A DNA stretch of 64,000 nucleotides from Variovorax sp. PAMC26660 (GTDB taxonomy: Bacteria > Pseudomonadota > Gammaproteobacteria > Burkholderiales > Burkholderiaceae_C). The DNA is taken from contig NZ_CP060295.1 in NCBI RefSeq assembly GCF_014302995.1, forward strand, positions 620,001-684,000, written 5' to 3'. Position 1 is the first letter of the stretch, and the number at the start of each line of letters is the position of its first letter. A model generated the notes under the pieces. That model was given only the letters and a program-made list of their open reading frames with translations, had not been told where the DNA came from and did not search any database. The position numbers and the translations under genes are program-made. This document shows, piece by piece, positions 1 to 9,507 of this stretch.

Positions 1-1
1 G

Positions 2-2473
2 CACCTGTGGCAGTGCTATCGCAATCCGTTCAACCTGCTGTTGACGGTGCTCGCACTGATCTCGTACGCGACCGAGGACATGAAGGCCACGCTCGTGATC
101 GGCAGCATGGTGGTGCTGTCGACGGTGCTGCGCTTTCTGCAGGAGTCGCGCTCCAACAAGGCGGCCGACCGGCTCAAGGCGATGGTGAGCAACACCGCCA
201 CGGTGCTGCGGCCCGCGCCGGGCTACAAGGCCAGCCCGGCCGGCGACGAAGGCTTCGACACCACGCATGCCGGCACGGTGCGCGTCGAAGTGCCGATGCG
301 CGACCTGGTGCCGGGCGAAGTGATCGCGCTGTCGGCCGGCGACATGATCCCCGCCGACTGCCGTCTGATCACCGCCAAAGACCTGTTCATCAGCCAGTCC
401 GCGCTGACGGGCGAAGCCATGCCGGTCGAGAAGTTCGCCGTCGACCGCAGCGAGCGCGCGGCCGGCGTGCTCGAACGCGAGAACCTGCTCTTCATGGGCA
501 CCAACGTGATCAGCGGCACCGCCACCGCGCTCATCGTGCACACGGGTGACCGCACTTTCTTCGGCGCCCTCGCGCAGCGCGTGACGGCCACCGACCGCGG
601 CACCAGCGCCTTCCAGGCCGGCATCAACCGCGTGAGCTGGGTGCTGATCCGCTTCATGCTGGTGATGGCGCCGCTGGTGCTGGTGATCAACGGCGTGGTC
701 AAGGGCGACTGGTGGGAGGCGGCGCTGTTCGCGCTGTCGATCGCGGTCGGCCTCACGCCCGAGATGCTGCCGATGATCGTGACCGCCACGCTGGCCAAGG
801 GCGCGGTCGTGATGTCACGCCAGAAGGTGATCGTGAAGCGGCTCGAAGCCATTCACAACTTCGGCGCCATGGACGTGCTGTGCACCGACAAGACCGGCAC
901 GCTCACGCAGGACCGCATCGTGCTCGAACGCCACACCAACGCCTGGGGCGAGGCATCGGACCATGTGCTGCAACTGGCCTATCTCAACAGCTTTCACCAG
1001 ACGGGCCTGAAGAACCTGCTCGACAAGGCGGTGCTGAGCCACGCCGAGATGCAGCTCGAAACCCGTCTGCAGACCGCCTACCGCAAGATCGACGAAGTGC
1101 CCTTCGACTTCTCGCGCCGGCGCATGTCGGTGGTGGTGGCCAACGGCGGCAGCCAGCACCTGCTGATTTGCAAGGGCGCGCTGGAAGAGATCCTGTCGGT
1201 GTGCACCTCGGTCGAACGCGGCGCCGAAGTGCTGGCGCTCGACGCCGATGTGCTCGCGCGCATCCATCGCGTGGCGTCGGAACTCAATGCCCAGGGCCTG
1301 CGCGTGGTGGCCGTGGCGAGCCGTGCGCTTGCGCTCGAAGCGCAGAAGCCGGCCTACAGCGTGGCCGACGAATCGGGGCTCACGCTGCTGGGCTACGTGG
1401 CTTTTCTCGATCCACCGAAGGAATCGACCGCGCCCGCGCTGCGCGCCCTGGCCGAGCACGGCGTGGCCGTGAAGGTGCTGACCGGCGACAACGAACTGGT
1501 CACGCGCAAGGTCTGCGCCGACGTGGGACTGGAGGCAGGCCGCATGGTGCTGGGCCGCGAGATCGAAGAGATGGACGACGCCGAGCTGCAGGTGCGGGTC
1601 GAACAGCACCAGGTGTTCGCCAAGCTCACGCCCGCGCACAAGGAGCGCATCGTGCATGCGCTGCATGCCAACGGCCACGTGGTCGGCTTCATGGGCGACG
1701 GCATCAACGACGCACCGGCGCTGCGCGCGGCCGACATCGGTATTTCGGTGGACAGCGCGGTGGACGTGGCCAAGGAATCGGCCGACATCATCCTGCTGGA
1801 AAAAAGCCTGATGGTGCTGGAGCAAGGCGTGATCGAAGGCCGCCGCACCTTCGCCAACATGCTCAAGTACATCAAGCTCACGGCCAGCTCGAACTTCGGC
1901 AATGTGTTCTCGGTGCTGGTGGCGAGCGCGTTTCTTCCGTTCCTGCCGATGCTGCCGCTGCATCTGCTGGTGCAGAACCTGCTGTACGACGTGTCGCAGA
2001 TCGCGATTCCTTTCGACAACGTCGACGAAGAATTTCTCAAAAATCCGCAGCGCTGGAATCCTGCCGACCTGGGCCGCTTCATGGTGTTCTTCGGGCCGCT
2101 GAGTTCGGTGTTCGACCTCCTGACCTTCACGGTGATGTGGTTCGTGTTCGCCGCCAACTCGGTGGAGCACCAGACGCTGTTCCAGTCGGGCTGGTTCATC
2201 GAGGGCCTGCTGTCGCAGACGCTGATCGTGCACCTGATCCGCACGCGCAAGATTCCCTTCCTGCAAAGCCGCGCCGCGTGGCCGCTGCTGGCCATGGGCG
2301 CCGCGATTGCCGCAGTGGGCATCTGGCTGCCGATGGGCCCGCTGGCGCACTACTTCAAGCTGCAGGCGCTGCCGCTGATGTACTTCCCGTGGCTGGTGGC
2401 AATGCTGGTGGGCTATGCGGTGCTGACGCAGACGGTCAAGGGCTGGTATGCGCGGCGCTATGGATGGCAGTGA
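2..2473 (+). CDS. mgtA: Magnesium-translocating P-type ATPase, 5' truncated by window edge
   Basis: Inner-membrane P3-type ATPase that imports Mg2+. The reading frame is open from base 2, before the first internal ATG at 41, so the N-terminus lies outside the window. The visible part opens in the conserved NPFN/ISYATED region. The TGE loop (TGEAMPVEK), the phosphorylation motif DKTGTLT, the hinge GDGINDAPALR and the C-terminal membrane helices ending near GWYARRYGWQ are all present. The mgtC-like gene follows 70 bp downstream on the same strand, the classic mgtA/mgtC association. No Mg2+ leader can be judged because the 5' end is missing. The family assignment is very secure. Confidence 0.96.
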   Translation, partial: HLWQCYRNPFNLLLTVLALISYATEDMKATLVIGSMVVLSTVLRFLQESRSNKAADRLKAMVSNTATVLRPAPGYKASPAGDEGFDTTHAGTVRVEVPMRDLVPGEVIALSAGDMIPADCRLITAKDLFISQSALTGEAMPVEKFAVDRSERAAGVLERENLLFMGTNVISGTATALIVHTGDRTFFGALAQRVTATDRGTSAFQAGINRVSWVLIRFMLVMAPLVLVINGVVKGDWWEAALFALSIAVGLTPEMLPMIVTATLAKGAVVMSRQKVIVKRLEAIHNFGAMDVLCTDKTGTLTQDRIVLERHTNAWGEASDHVLQLAYLNSFHQTGLKNLLDKAVLSHAEMQLETRLQTAYRKIDEVPFDFSRRRMSVVVANGGSQHLLICKGALEEILSVCTSVERGAEVLALDADVLARIHRVASELNAQGLRVVAVASRALALEAQKPAYSVADESGLTLLGYVAFLDPPKESTAPALRALAEHGVAVKVLTGDNELVTRKVCADVGLEAGRMVLGREIEEMDDAELQVRVEQHQVFAKLTPAHKERIVHALHANGHVVGFMGDGINDAPALRAADIGISVDSAVDVAKESADIILLEKSLMVLEQGVIEGRRTFANMLKYIKLTASSNFGNVFSVLVASAFLPFLPMLPLHLLVQNLLYDVSQIAIPFDNVDEEFLKNPQRWNPADLGRFMVFFGPLSSVFDLLTFTVMWFVFAANSVEHQTLFQSGWFIEGLLSQTLIVHLIRTRKIPFLQSRAAWPLLAMGAAIAAVGIWLPMGPLAHYFKLQALPLMYFPWLVAMLVGYAVLTQTVKGWYARRYGWQ

Positions 2474-2543
2474 ATGACGCGCGGGGCCGGCGCCGTGTTG
2501 TCACGCGGCCCGGCTACCCTGTATTGCATCGAGGAGAACAACA

Positions 2544-3260
2544 ATGCAAGCCATCAACAGTTTCAACCTGATCTCGCTGCTCGACACGCTCATCAGCGTG
2601 ACGGTCGCCTTCGCGCTCGGCTCGCTGATCGGGCTGGAACGCCAGATCCGTCAGCGCACGGCAGGGCTGCGCACCAACACACTGGTGGCGGTGGGCGCCG
2701 CCGTGTTCGTCAACATGGCAAGCCGCCTGAACGGGCATGAAGGCGCCGTGCATGTCACGGCCTATGTGGTGTCGGGCATCGGCTTTCTGGGCGCAGGCGC
2801 GATCATGAAGGAAGGCGCCAACATCACGGGCCTGAACACGGCGGCCACGCTGTGGGGGTCGGGTGCGGTCGGCGCATGCGCGGGTGCGGGCCTGATCGGC
2901 GAAGCAATGGTCGCCGCGCTGTTCGTGCTGGCCAGCAACACGCTGCTGCGGCCGGTGGTCAATCGCATCAACCGCCGCCCGATCAGCGAGGAGTCGAGCG
3001 AGGCGACCTACATCGTGCGCGTGATCTGCTCGCGCGCGGCACGGCCCGACGTGATGGATCAGTTGCTGCTGTTGCTGGAAGCCGCGAACTACCCGGTACG
3101 CGATGTCGACCAGCACGCCTTCGGGCCAGCCGACACGGAGATCGAAGCGACGCTGTACGCCACCGCGGTCGAGCCGCTGGAGCTCGACCGGGTGATTGCG
3201 GAGCTTGAGGCGCTCGAAGGCGTGCAGCAGGCCTTCTGGAACGCCAGCGCTGAAGATTAA
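2544..3260 (+). CDS. mgtC: MgtC/SapB family inner-membrane protein
   Basis: 238-aa membrane protein of the MgtC/SapB family, linked to growth in low Mg2+ and to regulation of membrane ATP synthase. The N-terminal half has the family hallmarks: the GSLIGLERQ segment near residue 30, then [11 protein letters not shown] and the GIGFLGAG glycine-rich helix near residue 75. The C-terminal 90 residues form the soluble ACT-like domain. The start is set by GAGGAGAAC just upstream of the ATG. It follows mgtA and may be co-transcribed. Its stop codon overlaps the stop of the convergent aldehyde dehydrogenase gene. A role in Mg2+ homeostasis is inferred from the family and the neighbour. Confidence 0.93.
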   Translation: MQAINSFNLISLLDTLISVTVAFALGSLIGLERQIRQRTAGLRTNTLVAVGAAVFVNMASRLNGHEGAVHVTAYVVSGIGFLGAGAIMKEGANITGLNTAATLWGSGAVGACAGAGLIGEAMVAALFVLASNTLLRPVVNRINRRPISEESSEATYIVRVICSRAARPDVMDQLLLLLEAANYPVRDVDQHAFGPADTEIEATLYATAVEPLELDRVIAELEALEGVQQAFWNASAED

Positions 3261-4699
3261 ACGCCCAGGATCGAGACAGCCTTGGTGTTCAGGTAGGCCT
3301 CGAGCGCCTCGGGGCCGCCTTCCGAACCGTAGCCCGAATCCTTCACGCCACCGAAAGGCATTTCCGGCGACGGCGTGGCGGGCTGGTTGATCCACAGCAT
3401 GCCCAACTCGAGCTTCTGGCTCAGCAGGTGCGCGCTCTTGATCGACTTGGTGAAGGCATAACCGGCCAGGCCGAACGGCAGGCGGTTGGCTTCGGCGATC
3501 GCTTCTTCGAGCGTGTCGAAACCGCGGATGGCGGCGATGGGGCCAAAGGGTTCGTTGTTGAACACGTCGGCGTCCAGCGGCACGTTGGTCAGCACGGTGG
3601 GGGCAAAGAAGTTGCCCGTGTCACCGACGCGTTCGCCGCCGGCAGCCACGGTGGCGCCCTTCTTGCGCGCGTCTTCCAGCACATGGGCCATGGCCGTGAG
3701 GCGGCGGGCGTTGGCGAGCGGGCCGATGGTCGTGCCTTCGGCCAGGCCATCACCGAGCTTCAGGCCTTCGGTGTACTTGACCAGCGTACGGGCGAACTCT
3801 TCGCGCAGGCTGTTGTGCACCAGGAAGCGGGTGGGCGAAATGCAGACCTGGCCGGCATTGCGGAACTTGGCGGCACCGGCGGCCTTGACGGCCAGCGCGA
3901 CGTCGGCGTCTTCGGCCACGATCACTGGTGCGTGACCGCCCAGCTCCATGGTCACGCGCTTCATGTGCGAGCCGGCCAGTGCGGCCAGTTGCTTGCCGAC
4001 CGGGGTGGAGCCCGTGAACGTGACCTTGCGGATGATCGGGTGGGCGATCAGGTAATTCGAGATTTCGGCGGGGTTGCCGAACACCAGGCCCACGGTGCCG
4101 GGCGGAATGCCTGCGTCCACGAAGGCTTGCAGCAGCGCGGCGGGCGATGCCGGGGTTTCTTCAGGCGCCTTCACCAGGAACGAGCAGCCGGTGGCCAGCG
4201 CGGCGCCGAGCTTGCGCACGATCTGGTTGATCGGGAAGTTCCAGGGTGTGAAGGCGGCGACGGGGCCCAGCGGCTCCTTCAGCACCAGTTGCTGCGCGGC
4301 CAGGTTGCGCGAAGGCACGATGCGGCCATACACGCGGCGGCCTTCGTCGGCGAACCATTCGATGATGTCGGCGGCAGCCAGGGTTTCGCCCTTGGCTTCG
4401 GCCAGCGGCTTGCCTTGCTCTTGCGTCAGCAGCTTGGCGATGTCGCCGGCGCGTTCGCGGATCAGGCCCGCAGCGCGGCGCATGACGGCGGCGCGTTCGT
4501 TGGCGGGGGTGTTGCGCCACTTGTCGAAGCCGCGTTGGGCAGCTGCCAGGGCACGGTCGAGGTCGGCGATGCTGGCATGCGCCACCTTGCCGATGACCTT
4601 GCCGGTGGCGGGGTTCACGACGTCCAGGGTCTTGCCGCCGACGGCGTCGACCCATTCGTTGTCGATCAGCAGGCGGGTGTCGGTGTAGGTGGCGGTCAT
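3257..4699 (-). CDS. gabD: NAD(P)-dependent succinate-semialdehyde-type dehydrogenase (GabD-like)
   Basis: 480-aa soluble aldehyde dehydrogenase. Visible family residues are Asn154 in TPWNFP, the general base Glu252 in MELGG and the nucleophile Cys286 in NAGQVC. The start at 4699 is preceded by AAGGAAA; a longer in-frame extension to 4798 lacks homology-like sequence. The closest family by feel is GabD (succinate semialdehyde), but related enzymes acting on tartronate-, glutarate- or 2-oxoglutarate semialdehydes look alike. It is the last gene of the minus-strand run xdhC-puuD-glycerate kinase, so it may work on a small semialdehyde from purine or glyoxylate metabolism; that is inference. Confidence 0.85.
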   Translation of the reverse strand: MTATYTDTRLLIDNEWVDAVGGKTLDVVNPATGKVIGKVAHASIADLDRALAAAQRGFDKWRNTPANERAAVMRRAAGLIRERAGDIAKLLTQEQGKPLAEAKGETLAAADIIEWFADEGRRVYGRIVPSRNLAAQQLVLKEPLGPVAAFTPWNFPINQIVRKLGAALATGCSFLVKAPEETPASPAALLQAFVDAGIPPGTVGLVFGNPAEISNYLIAHPIIRKVTFTGSTPVGKQLAALAGSHMKRVTMELGGHAPVIVAEDADVALAVKAAGAAKFRNAGQVCISPTRFLVHNSLREEFARTLVKYTEGLKLGDGLAEGTTIGPLANARRLTAMAHVLEDARKKGATVAAGGERVGDTGNFFAPTVLTNVPLDADVFNNEPFGPIAAIRGFDTLEEAIAEANRLPFGLAGYAFTKSIKSAHLLSQKLELGMLWINQPATPSPEMPFGGVKDSGYGSEGGPEALEAYLNTKAVSILGV

Positions 4700-4867
4700 G
4701 GCGTACTTTTCCTTCGAGGACTGGATGATGAAAAGGGGGAAATCTGGGTGCGCGGCGCGGCACCACGGGGGGTGCGCTTGCAACAACGGCGGCAGCAAGC
4801 TGCCGGGTGCGTAGATTAACCCGAGTTCACAAACCTCGCCGAGGCTGGGAAACCCGACCTCACCCCT

Positions 4868-6208
4868 TCAAAGCACCAGCAGCGCCCGGAAGTCGTTGAC
4901 GTTGGTGTTCGTGGGACCGGTCACGAACAGGTCGCCGATGGCGTCGAAGTAGCCATAGGCATCGTTGCGGTCGAGGTGATCGGACAGCTTCTTGCCCGCA
5001 GCCGCCGCGCGCACGAGCGTGTCGGGCGTGACGAAGGCGCCGGCGTTGTCTTCCACGCCGTCGATGCCGTCGGTGTCGGCGGCCAGCGCCCAGACCTGCG
5101 GCTGGCCCATCAGCGCGCCGGCCAGCCCCATGCAGAACTCGCCGGCCCGCCCGCCCCGCCCCTTGGCCTGGCCCGGCTGGCGGGGGCGGATGGTGACAGT
5201 GGTTTCGCCGCCCGACAGAATGACGCAGGGCCTAGCGAAGGGCTCGCCGCGGTGCGCCACGGCGCGCGCAAGGGCCGCATGCACCTTGCCCACTTCGCGC
5301 GACTCGCCTTCCATCTCGTCACTGAGGATATGCACGGCAATGCCCGCTTCACGCGCGGCCTTGGCGGCGGCTTCGAGCGACTGCTGCGGCGTGGCGATCA
5401 TGTGAACCTCGTGGCCGGCGAACACGGCGTCGTCCGGCTTGGGCGTTTCGAGCGCGCCGCTGGCGAGTTGCGCGCGCACAGGCGCGGGCACGTCGATGCC
5501 GTAGCGGTCGAGGATGGCGAGCGCATCGGCGCAGGTGGTGGCATCGAGCACCGTGGGGCCGCTCGCGATGACGGCCGCGTCATCGCCCGGCACGTCGCTG
5601 ATGGTGAGCGTCACCACGCGCGCCGGCGCGCAGGCTGCAGCGAGACGGCCGCCCTTGATGCGCGAGAGGTGCTTGCGCACGCAATTCATCTCGCCGATGC
5701 CGGCACCGCTTTCGAGCAGTTCCTTGTTGATGCGCTGCTTGTCGGCCAGCGTCAGGCCTTCGGCCGGCAACACCAGCAGCGAGGAGCCGCCGCCAGAGAT
5801 CAGGCACAGCACGAGGTCGTCGGCCGTGAGGCCCTGCGTCAACGTGAGGATGCGCTCGGCCGCCTGCTGGCCGGCCGCGTCGGGCACCGGGTGCGCGGCC
5901 TCGACGATCTCGATGCGCTGCGGCACGCCTTCGGGGCGCGGCGGAATGTGGTCGTAGCGCGTGACGACGAGGCCCGACAGCGGCGCGTCGGCCGGCCACA
6001 GGGCTTCGAGCGCCTGCACCATCGAGCCGCCCGCCTTGCCGGCACCGAGCACCAGCGTACGGCCTTTGGGTGGCTTTGGCAGATGGGCGCCCAGCGTGGA
6101 CAGCGGCAACGCGCGGTCCACCGCCACGCGGTAGAGATGTTCGAGGAAAGCGCGCGGGGCTTCGCGCGGATCGGGAGCGGGGCCGAAGGATGGGTTCGAT
6201 GCGGTCAT
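4868..6208 (-). CDS. ttuD: Glycerate 2-kinase, type 2 (MOFRL family)
   Basis: 446-aa GckA/TtuD-type glycerate kinase that phosphorylates glycerate, usually to 2-phosphoglycerate. The N-terminal DUF4147 domain contains LVLGAGKAGGSM near residue 53 and the nucleotide-binding LISGGGSSLL near residue 135. The C-terminal MOFRL domain has SGGETTVTI and the GRAGEF motif. It is read with puuD and xdhC. This fits the glyoxylate route, since glyoxylate from ureidoglycolate goes through Gcl and GlxR (at 61067-64000) to glycerate, the substrate here. The family call is secure; the exact phosphate position is not shown by the sequence. Confidence 0.93.
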   Translation of the reverse strand: MTASNPSFGPAPDPREAPRAFLEHLYRVAVDRALPLSTLGAHLPKPPKGRTLVLGAGKAGGSMVQALEALWPADAPLSGLVVTRYDHIPPRPEGVPQRIEIVEAAHPVPDAAGQQAAERILTLTQGLTADDLVLCLISGGGSSLLVLPAEGLTLADKQRINKELLESGAGIGEMNCVRKHLSRIKGGRLAAACAPARVVTLTISDVPGDDAAVIASGPTVLDATTCADALAILDRYGIDVPAPVRAQLASGALETPKPDDAVFAGHEVHMIATPQQSLEAAAKAAREAGIAVHILSDEMEGESREVGKVHAALARAVAHRGEPFARPCVILSGGETTVTIRPRQPGQAKGRGGRAGEFCMGLAGALMGQPQVWALAADTDGIDGVEDNAGAFVTPDTLVRAAAAGKKLSDHLDRNDAYGYFDAIGDLFVTGPTNTNVNDFRALLVL

Positions 6209-6280
6209 TGCTGCTTTGTCTCCAATCGGGCGATTGTGCTGCGGACCGTGACCCGCGCTTCGCCGGTCAGTTTGCGGTGT

Positions 6281-7486
6281 TCAGTTGGTCTTTGCGCCGG
6301 CCTGGAACCAGCGGCTGACGAGGGCGCGTTCTTCGTCGGTGATGCCGGTCGCGTTGTTCATCGGCATGATCTTGGTCACCACGACCTGCTGGTAGATCGC
6401 CTGCGCATGCGCGGCCACCTGCTCGGGCGAATCGACCCGCACGTTCTTCATCTGCACGGCCGGGCCGTGGCACATGAAGCAGCGCTGTTCGAGCACCTTC
6501 TGCACGTCCGAGAAAGGCACGGCAGGCGCGGCCGCCGAAACGACCGGCGCAGCCACCGGCGCGGGCTTCATCCAGACGATGGTCAGGCCCAGCACCACGA
6601 TGCCGACCAGCGCATACGGCAGCGGGTTGCCCGCATTGCCGAGCTTGAAGCGATGGCGCACCACGAAGAACTGCCGGATGGCCGCACCGCCGAGCATGAT
6701 CAGCAGCAGCACGACCCAGTTGTACTTGTGCGTGTAGGTGAAGCTGTAGTGGTTGCTCAGCATCGCGAACAGCACGGGCAGCGTGAAGTAGGTGTTGTGC
6801 ACGCTGCGCTGCTTGCCGCGCTGGCCGTGCACCGGATCGACCGGCCGGCCTTCGCGCAGTGCCTGCACGTTCTTGCGTTGCCCCGGAATGATCCAGAAGA
6901 ACACGTTGCCGCTCATGGTCGTGGCCATCATCGCGCCCACCAGCAGGAAGGCCGCGCGGCCCGCGAACCACTGGCAGGCCAGCCAGGTCGCGAAGACGAT
7001 GAAGATTGCGATCAGCACGCCGACGATGGTGTCGCCGTTCTTGCGGCGCCCGAAGACCTGGCAGATGCCGTCGTAGACCATCCAGAACACGACGAAGAAA
7101 GCCAGCGCGACGGCAATGGCAGCGCCGGGCTGCCAGTCCATCTTCGACTTGTCGATGAGGTAGGTGCTGGCGTTCCACAGGTACGACATGGTGAAAAGCG
7201 TGAACCCGGTGATCCAGGTCGAATAGCTTTCCCAGTACGACCAATGCAGGTGGTCCGGCAGCTTCTTGGGCGCCAGCGTGTACTTCTGCATGTTGTAGAA
7301 GCCGCCGCCGTGCACAGCCCACTGCTCGCCGCCCACGCCCTTGTCGAGCGATTCCTGGTCCTGCGGCTTCTCGAGGCTGTTGTCCAGCATCACGAAGTAG
7401 AAGGAGGCGCCGATCCAGGCGATGGCGGTGATGACGTGGACCCAGCGCAGCAGCAGGTTGGCCCAGTCGAGGTAATAGCTTTCCAT
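6281..7486 (-). CDS. puuD: Urate oxidase, membrane-bound PuuD type, with C-terminal cytochrome c domain
   Basis: 401-aa inner-membrane enzyme that oxidises urate to 5-hydroxyisourate and passes electrons to the respiratory chain instead of O2. The N-terminal 315 residues are a multi-helix urate-oxidase N domain (opening WANLLLRWVHVITAIAWIG). The last 75 residues are a cytochrome c domain with heme motif CFMCH at 336-340 and a downstream Met ligand in KIMPMNN. Full length for the family. A TGTATACA palindrome lies about 150 bp upstream, suggesting GntR control. UraH and UraD, which process its unstable product, are encoded within 5 kb. Confidence 0.95.
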   Translation of the reverse strand: MESYYLDWANLLLRWVHVITAIAWIGASFYFVMLDNSLEKPQDQESLDKGVGGEQWAVHGGGFYNMQKYTLAPKKLPDHLHWSYWESYSTWITGFTLFTMSYLWNASTYLIDKSKMDWQPGAAIAVALAFFVVFWMVYDGICQVFGRRKNGDTIVGVLIAIFIVFATWLACQWFAGRAAFLLVGAMMATTMSGNVFFWIIPGQRKNVQALREGRPVDPVHGQRGKQRSVHNTYFTLPVLFAMLSNHYSFTYTHKYNWVVLLLIMLGGAAIRQFFVVRHRFKLGNAGNPLPYALVGIVVLGLTIVWMKPAPVAAPVVSAAAPAVPFSDVQKVLEQRCFMCHGPAVQMKNVRVDSPEQVAAHAQAIYQQVVVTKIMPMNNATGITDEERALVSRWFQAGAKTN

Positions 7487-7633
7487 GTGCTCTCTCGCAA
7501 CCCTCTAGGCGCGTGGGGCGCCCCAGAGGGGTTTCAGCCTGCTCACCACTGCGGGCGCTGTAAGCAGAGAAAGTGCCGCGAACGCAGGCTCCGGGTGGGC
7601 CTCGCTCCGCTGCGGCTTGTTGTGGACCGAAAG

Positions 7634-7641
7634 TGTATACA
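7634..7641. promoter_or_regulatory. TGTATACA palindrome upstream of puuD
   Basis: The wider sequence AAAGTGTATACAGTT is identical over 15 bases to the copy at 9467-9481 between uraH and gntR. It lies in the 210-bp gap between xdhC and puuD, about 150 bp before the puuD start. The short symmetric form suits an FCD-type GntR dimer. The binding protein is inferred (most likely the product at 9508-10173 or 19528-20295). Confidence 0.6.
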
Positions 7642-7696
7642 GTTTTGGCAAGGGACGGGATGGTTTTTTGGGGCGTCGCCGCCGGGAAAACCCTGT

Positions 7697-8503
7697 TCAG
7701 CCGAGCGATTGCAACAACTGTGCCGCCACGGCCACCGCGATCACCTCGGGCTCCTTGCCGGTGATGCCGGGCACGCCGATCGGGCAGGTGATGCGGGCCA
7801 GTTCTTTGGCGGTGAAGCCACGCGCTTCGAGCCGGTGGCTGAAGGTGGCCCACTTCGTCTTGCTGCCGATCAGCCCGATGTACGGCAGGTCGTTGCGATC
7901 GCGCAGGCGCTTGAGGCAGGCGATGACGACGTCGAAGTCTTCGGCGTGGCTGAAGCTCATGATGAGCACGCGGCTGCCCGGCGCGAGCGCGGCCACGGCG
8001 TCCTGCACGGGTTCGGAGTGTTCGGTGTCGATCTGCGCCGGCAGCTCGTCGGGGAAGACGCCATCGCGGCTGTCGATCCAGCGCACGGCGAAGGGCAGCC
8101 CGGCCAGCAGGCGCGCCAGTGCTGCGCCCACGTGGCCGCCGCCGAACAACGCCACGGGCTGGAGCTGCGCCACCAACTCGCGCTGCAATGCGGAGGCATC
8201 GGCGGCCGTGATGCGCTGGTACGACAGGAACATCACGCCGCCGCAGCATTGCCCGAGACTGGGGCCGAGCGGATAGCGCTGGATGCCGTCGATGGCGCGT
8301 TTTCCGTCGAGCAGTTCGCGCGCCTCCTGCGTGGCCTGGAACTCGAGCTGGCCGCCGCCGATGGTGGCGGTGAGCCCTTCGGCCCACACCGCCATCCATG
8401 TGCCGGCCTCGCGCGGCGCCGAGCCCTGCGTGGACTCGACACGCACCAGCACCCCGTCTTCACGACGAAGACGCGCCAGCAGTTGATCGACCGCACCGCT
8501 CAT
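7697..8503 (-). CDS. xdhC: Xanthine dehydrogenase accessory protein XdhC
   Basis: 268-aa XdhC/CoxI-family protein that binds molybdenum cofactor and helps insert its sulfurated form into xanthine dehydrogenase. The N-terminal CoxI-type domain has VRVESTQGSAPREAGTWM and the TIGGGQLE motif near residues 22-55. A Rossmann-like domain follows (VALFGGGHVG, then LIGSKTK). Length is normal. No xdhA or xdhB is in the window, so its client enzyme must be encoded elsewhere. It opens the minus-strand run leading to puuD and is divergent from the lipoprotein gene at 8557. Confidence 0.93.
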   Translation of the reverse strand: MSGAVDQLLARLRREDGVLVRVESTQGSAPREAGTWMAVWAEGLTATIGGGQLEFQATQEARELLDGKRAIDGIQRYPLGPSLGQCCGGVMFLSYQRITAADASALQRELVAQLQPVALFGGGHVGAALARLLAGLPFAVRWIDSRDGVFPDELPAQIDTEHSEPVQDAVAALAPGSRVLIMSFSHAEDFDVVIACLKRLRDRNDLPYIGLIGSKTKWATFSHRLEARGFTAKELARITCPIGVPGITGKEPEVIAVAVAAQLLQSLG

Positions 8504-8556
8504 TGCCGATACCTTCGGTTGCCCGGCCCGCGAAGACTCACGGTATAAACCCGGCG

Positions 8557-9054
8557 ATGAATCGTCAGCTTACGCCGCGCCGCCTTGCCCTGGTGGCATC
8601 CGTTCTTTCCGCACTCTGGCTCGCCGGCTGCGGCAGCCCCGGCGCTGTTCCCGGCCAGTTGAGCGGAGCCTCGGGCGCCGTTGGCTCCGGCCCCGCGCCG
8701 CGCGCATCGAACGCGGCCAACGCGCGCGACTACCGCCGCGACGCGGCACGCCACATCTACGACATCAACCGCTCGCGCATCTACAAGGGGCAACTGCCGC
8801 CCGTGCTCTACGCTGTCGGCACGCTGCAGGTCAACCTTGATGCGGTCGGCAAGGTGCAATCGATGAACTGGCTGCGCGCGCCCAAGCATGCGCCCGAGGT
8901 CATCGCGGAAATCGAACGTGCGGTGCTGCAGGCTTCGCCCTTCCCCCGCGCCACCCGCCTGGGCGCCGTCACGTGGACCGACACCTGGCTCTGGGACGAA
9001 AGCGGGCGCTTCCAGCTCGACACCCTCACCGAAGGCCAGCAGCAAGGGGACTGA
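8557..9054 (+). CDS. Predicted lipoprotein with TonB/TolA-like C-terminal domain
   Basis: 165 aa. The start at 8557 gives a short basic N-terminus, a hydrophobic segment and a lipobox LAGC near residue 27, so an envelope lipoprotein is likely. A Ser/Gly/Ala-rich linker follows. The last 100 residues (YDINRSRIYKGQLPPVLY, then a VQSMNWLRAP strand and a closing TWTDTWLWDESG) resemble the small alpha/beta fold of TonB or TolA C-termini. There is no TonB membrane anchor or Pro-rich spacer, so energy transduction is doubtful. Function unknown. It ends 2 bp before the convergent uraH stop. Confidence 0.75.
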   Translation: MNRQLTPRRLALVASVLSALWLAGCGSPGAVPGQLSGASGAVGSGPAPRASNAANARDYRRDAARHIYDINRSRIYKGQLPPVLYAVGTLQVNLDAVGKVQSMNWLRAPKHAPEVIAEIERAVLQASPFPRATRLGAVTWTDTWLWDESGRFQLDTLTEGQQQGD

Positions 9055-9056
9055 CA

Positions 9057-9407
9057 TCAAGACCCGCGGTAGGTGGAGTAGCTCCACGGGCTCACGAGCA
9101 GGGGCACGTGGTAGTGCTGGTCGGTGTGGGCCACGCCGAAATCCAGCGAGACCTTGTTCAGGAAGTTCGGCTCGGGCAGCTTCACGCCGCGCGCCTTGAA
9201 GTAGCCCGCCACGTCGAACACCAGCCGGTAGGTGCCGGCCTTCAACGAGTTGTTGTCATAGAGCGGCCCGTCGCTGCGGCCGTCCGAATTCAGCGTGAAG
9301 CGCTTCACCAGCGTTGCGGCGTCGCCGTCGGTGGTGAACAGCGCCACCTCCATGCCCGCGGCGGGGCCGCCATGCATCGTGTCCAGTACGTGAGTGCTCA
9401 GGCCCAT
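9057..9407 (-). CDS. uraH: 5-Hydroxyisourate hydrolase (HIUase)
   Basis: 116-aa transthyretin-like enzyme that hydrolyses 5-hydroxyisourate, the PuuD product, to OHCU. The N-terminus has LSTHVLDTMHG with the catalytic His and the C-terminus is the diagnostic YRGS. A longer in-frame start at 9467 was rejected because AAGGAGCG lies just before the ATG at 9407 and homology begins at MGLSTHVLD. It is divergent from gntR, with a TGTATACA palindrome 64 bp upstream in the shared promoter region. Confidence 0.96.
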   Translation of the reverse strand: MGLSTHVLDTMHGGPAAGMEVALFTTDGDAATLVKRFTLNSDGRSDGPLYDNNSLKAGTYRLVFDVAGYFKARGVKLPEPNFLNKVSLDFGVAHTDQHYHVPLLVSPWSYSTYRGS

Positions 9408-9470
9408 GGGGCGCTCCTTGAAAGTTCGAAAGTCGGATCGACGGGTGCGGGATATTCCGGTGGACAAAAG

Positions 9471-9478
9471 TGTATACA
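9471..9478. promoter_or_regulatory. TGTATACA palindrome in uraH/gntR divergent promoter
   Basis: Same AAAGTGTATACAGTT context as the puuD site. It sits 30 bp before the gntR start and 64 bp before the uraH start, a position where the GntR protein could control both transcripts and its own gene. Confidence 0.65.
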
Positions 9479-9507
9479 GTTCACGCCTTTGGGTCTATCA
9501 TGAAAAC

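Noticed and set aside
4976..8548. Plus-strand ORF of 1190 codons across glycerate kinase, puuD and xdhC
   Set aside because: Same reason: low-complexity translation opposite three genes with clear family motifs.
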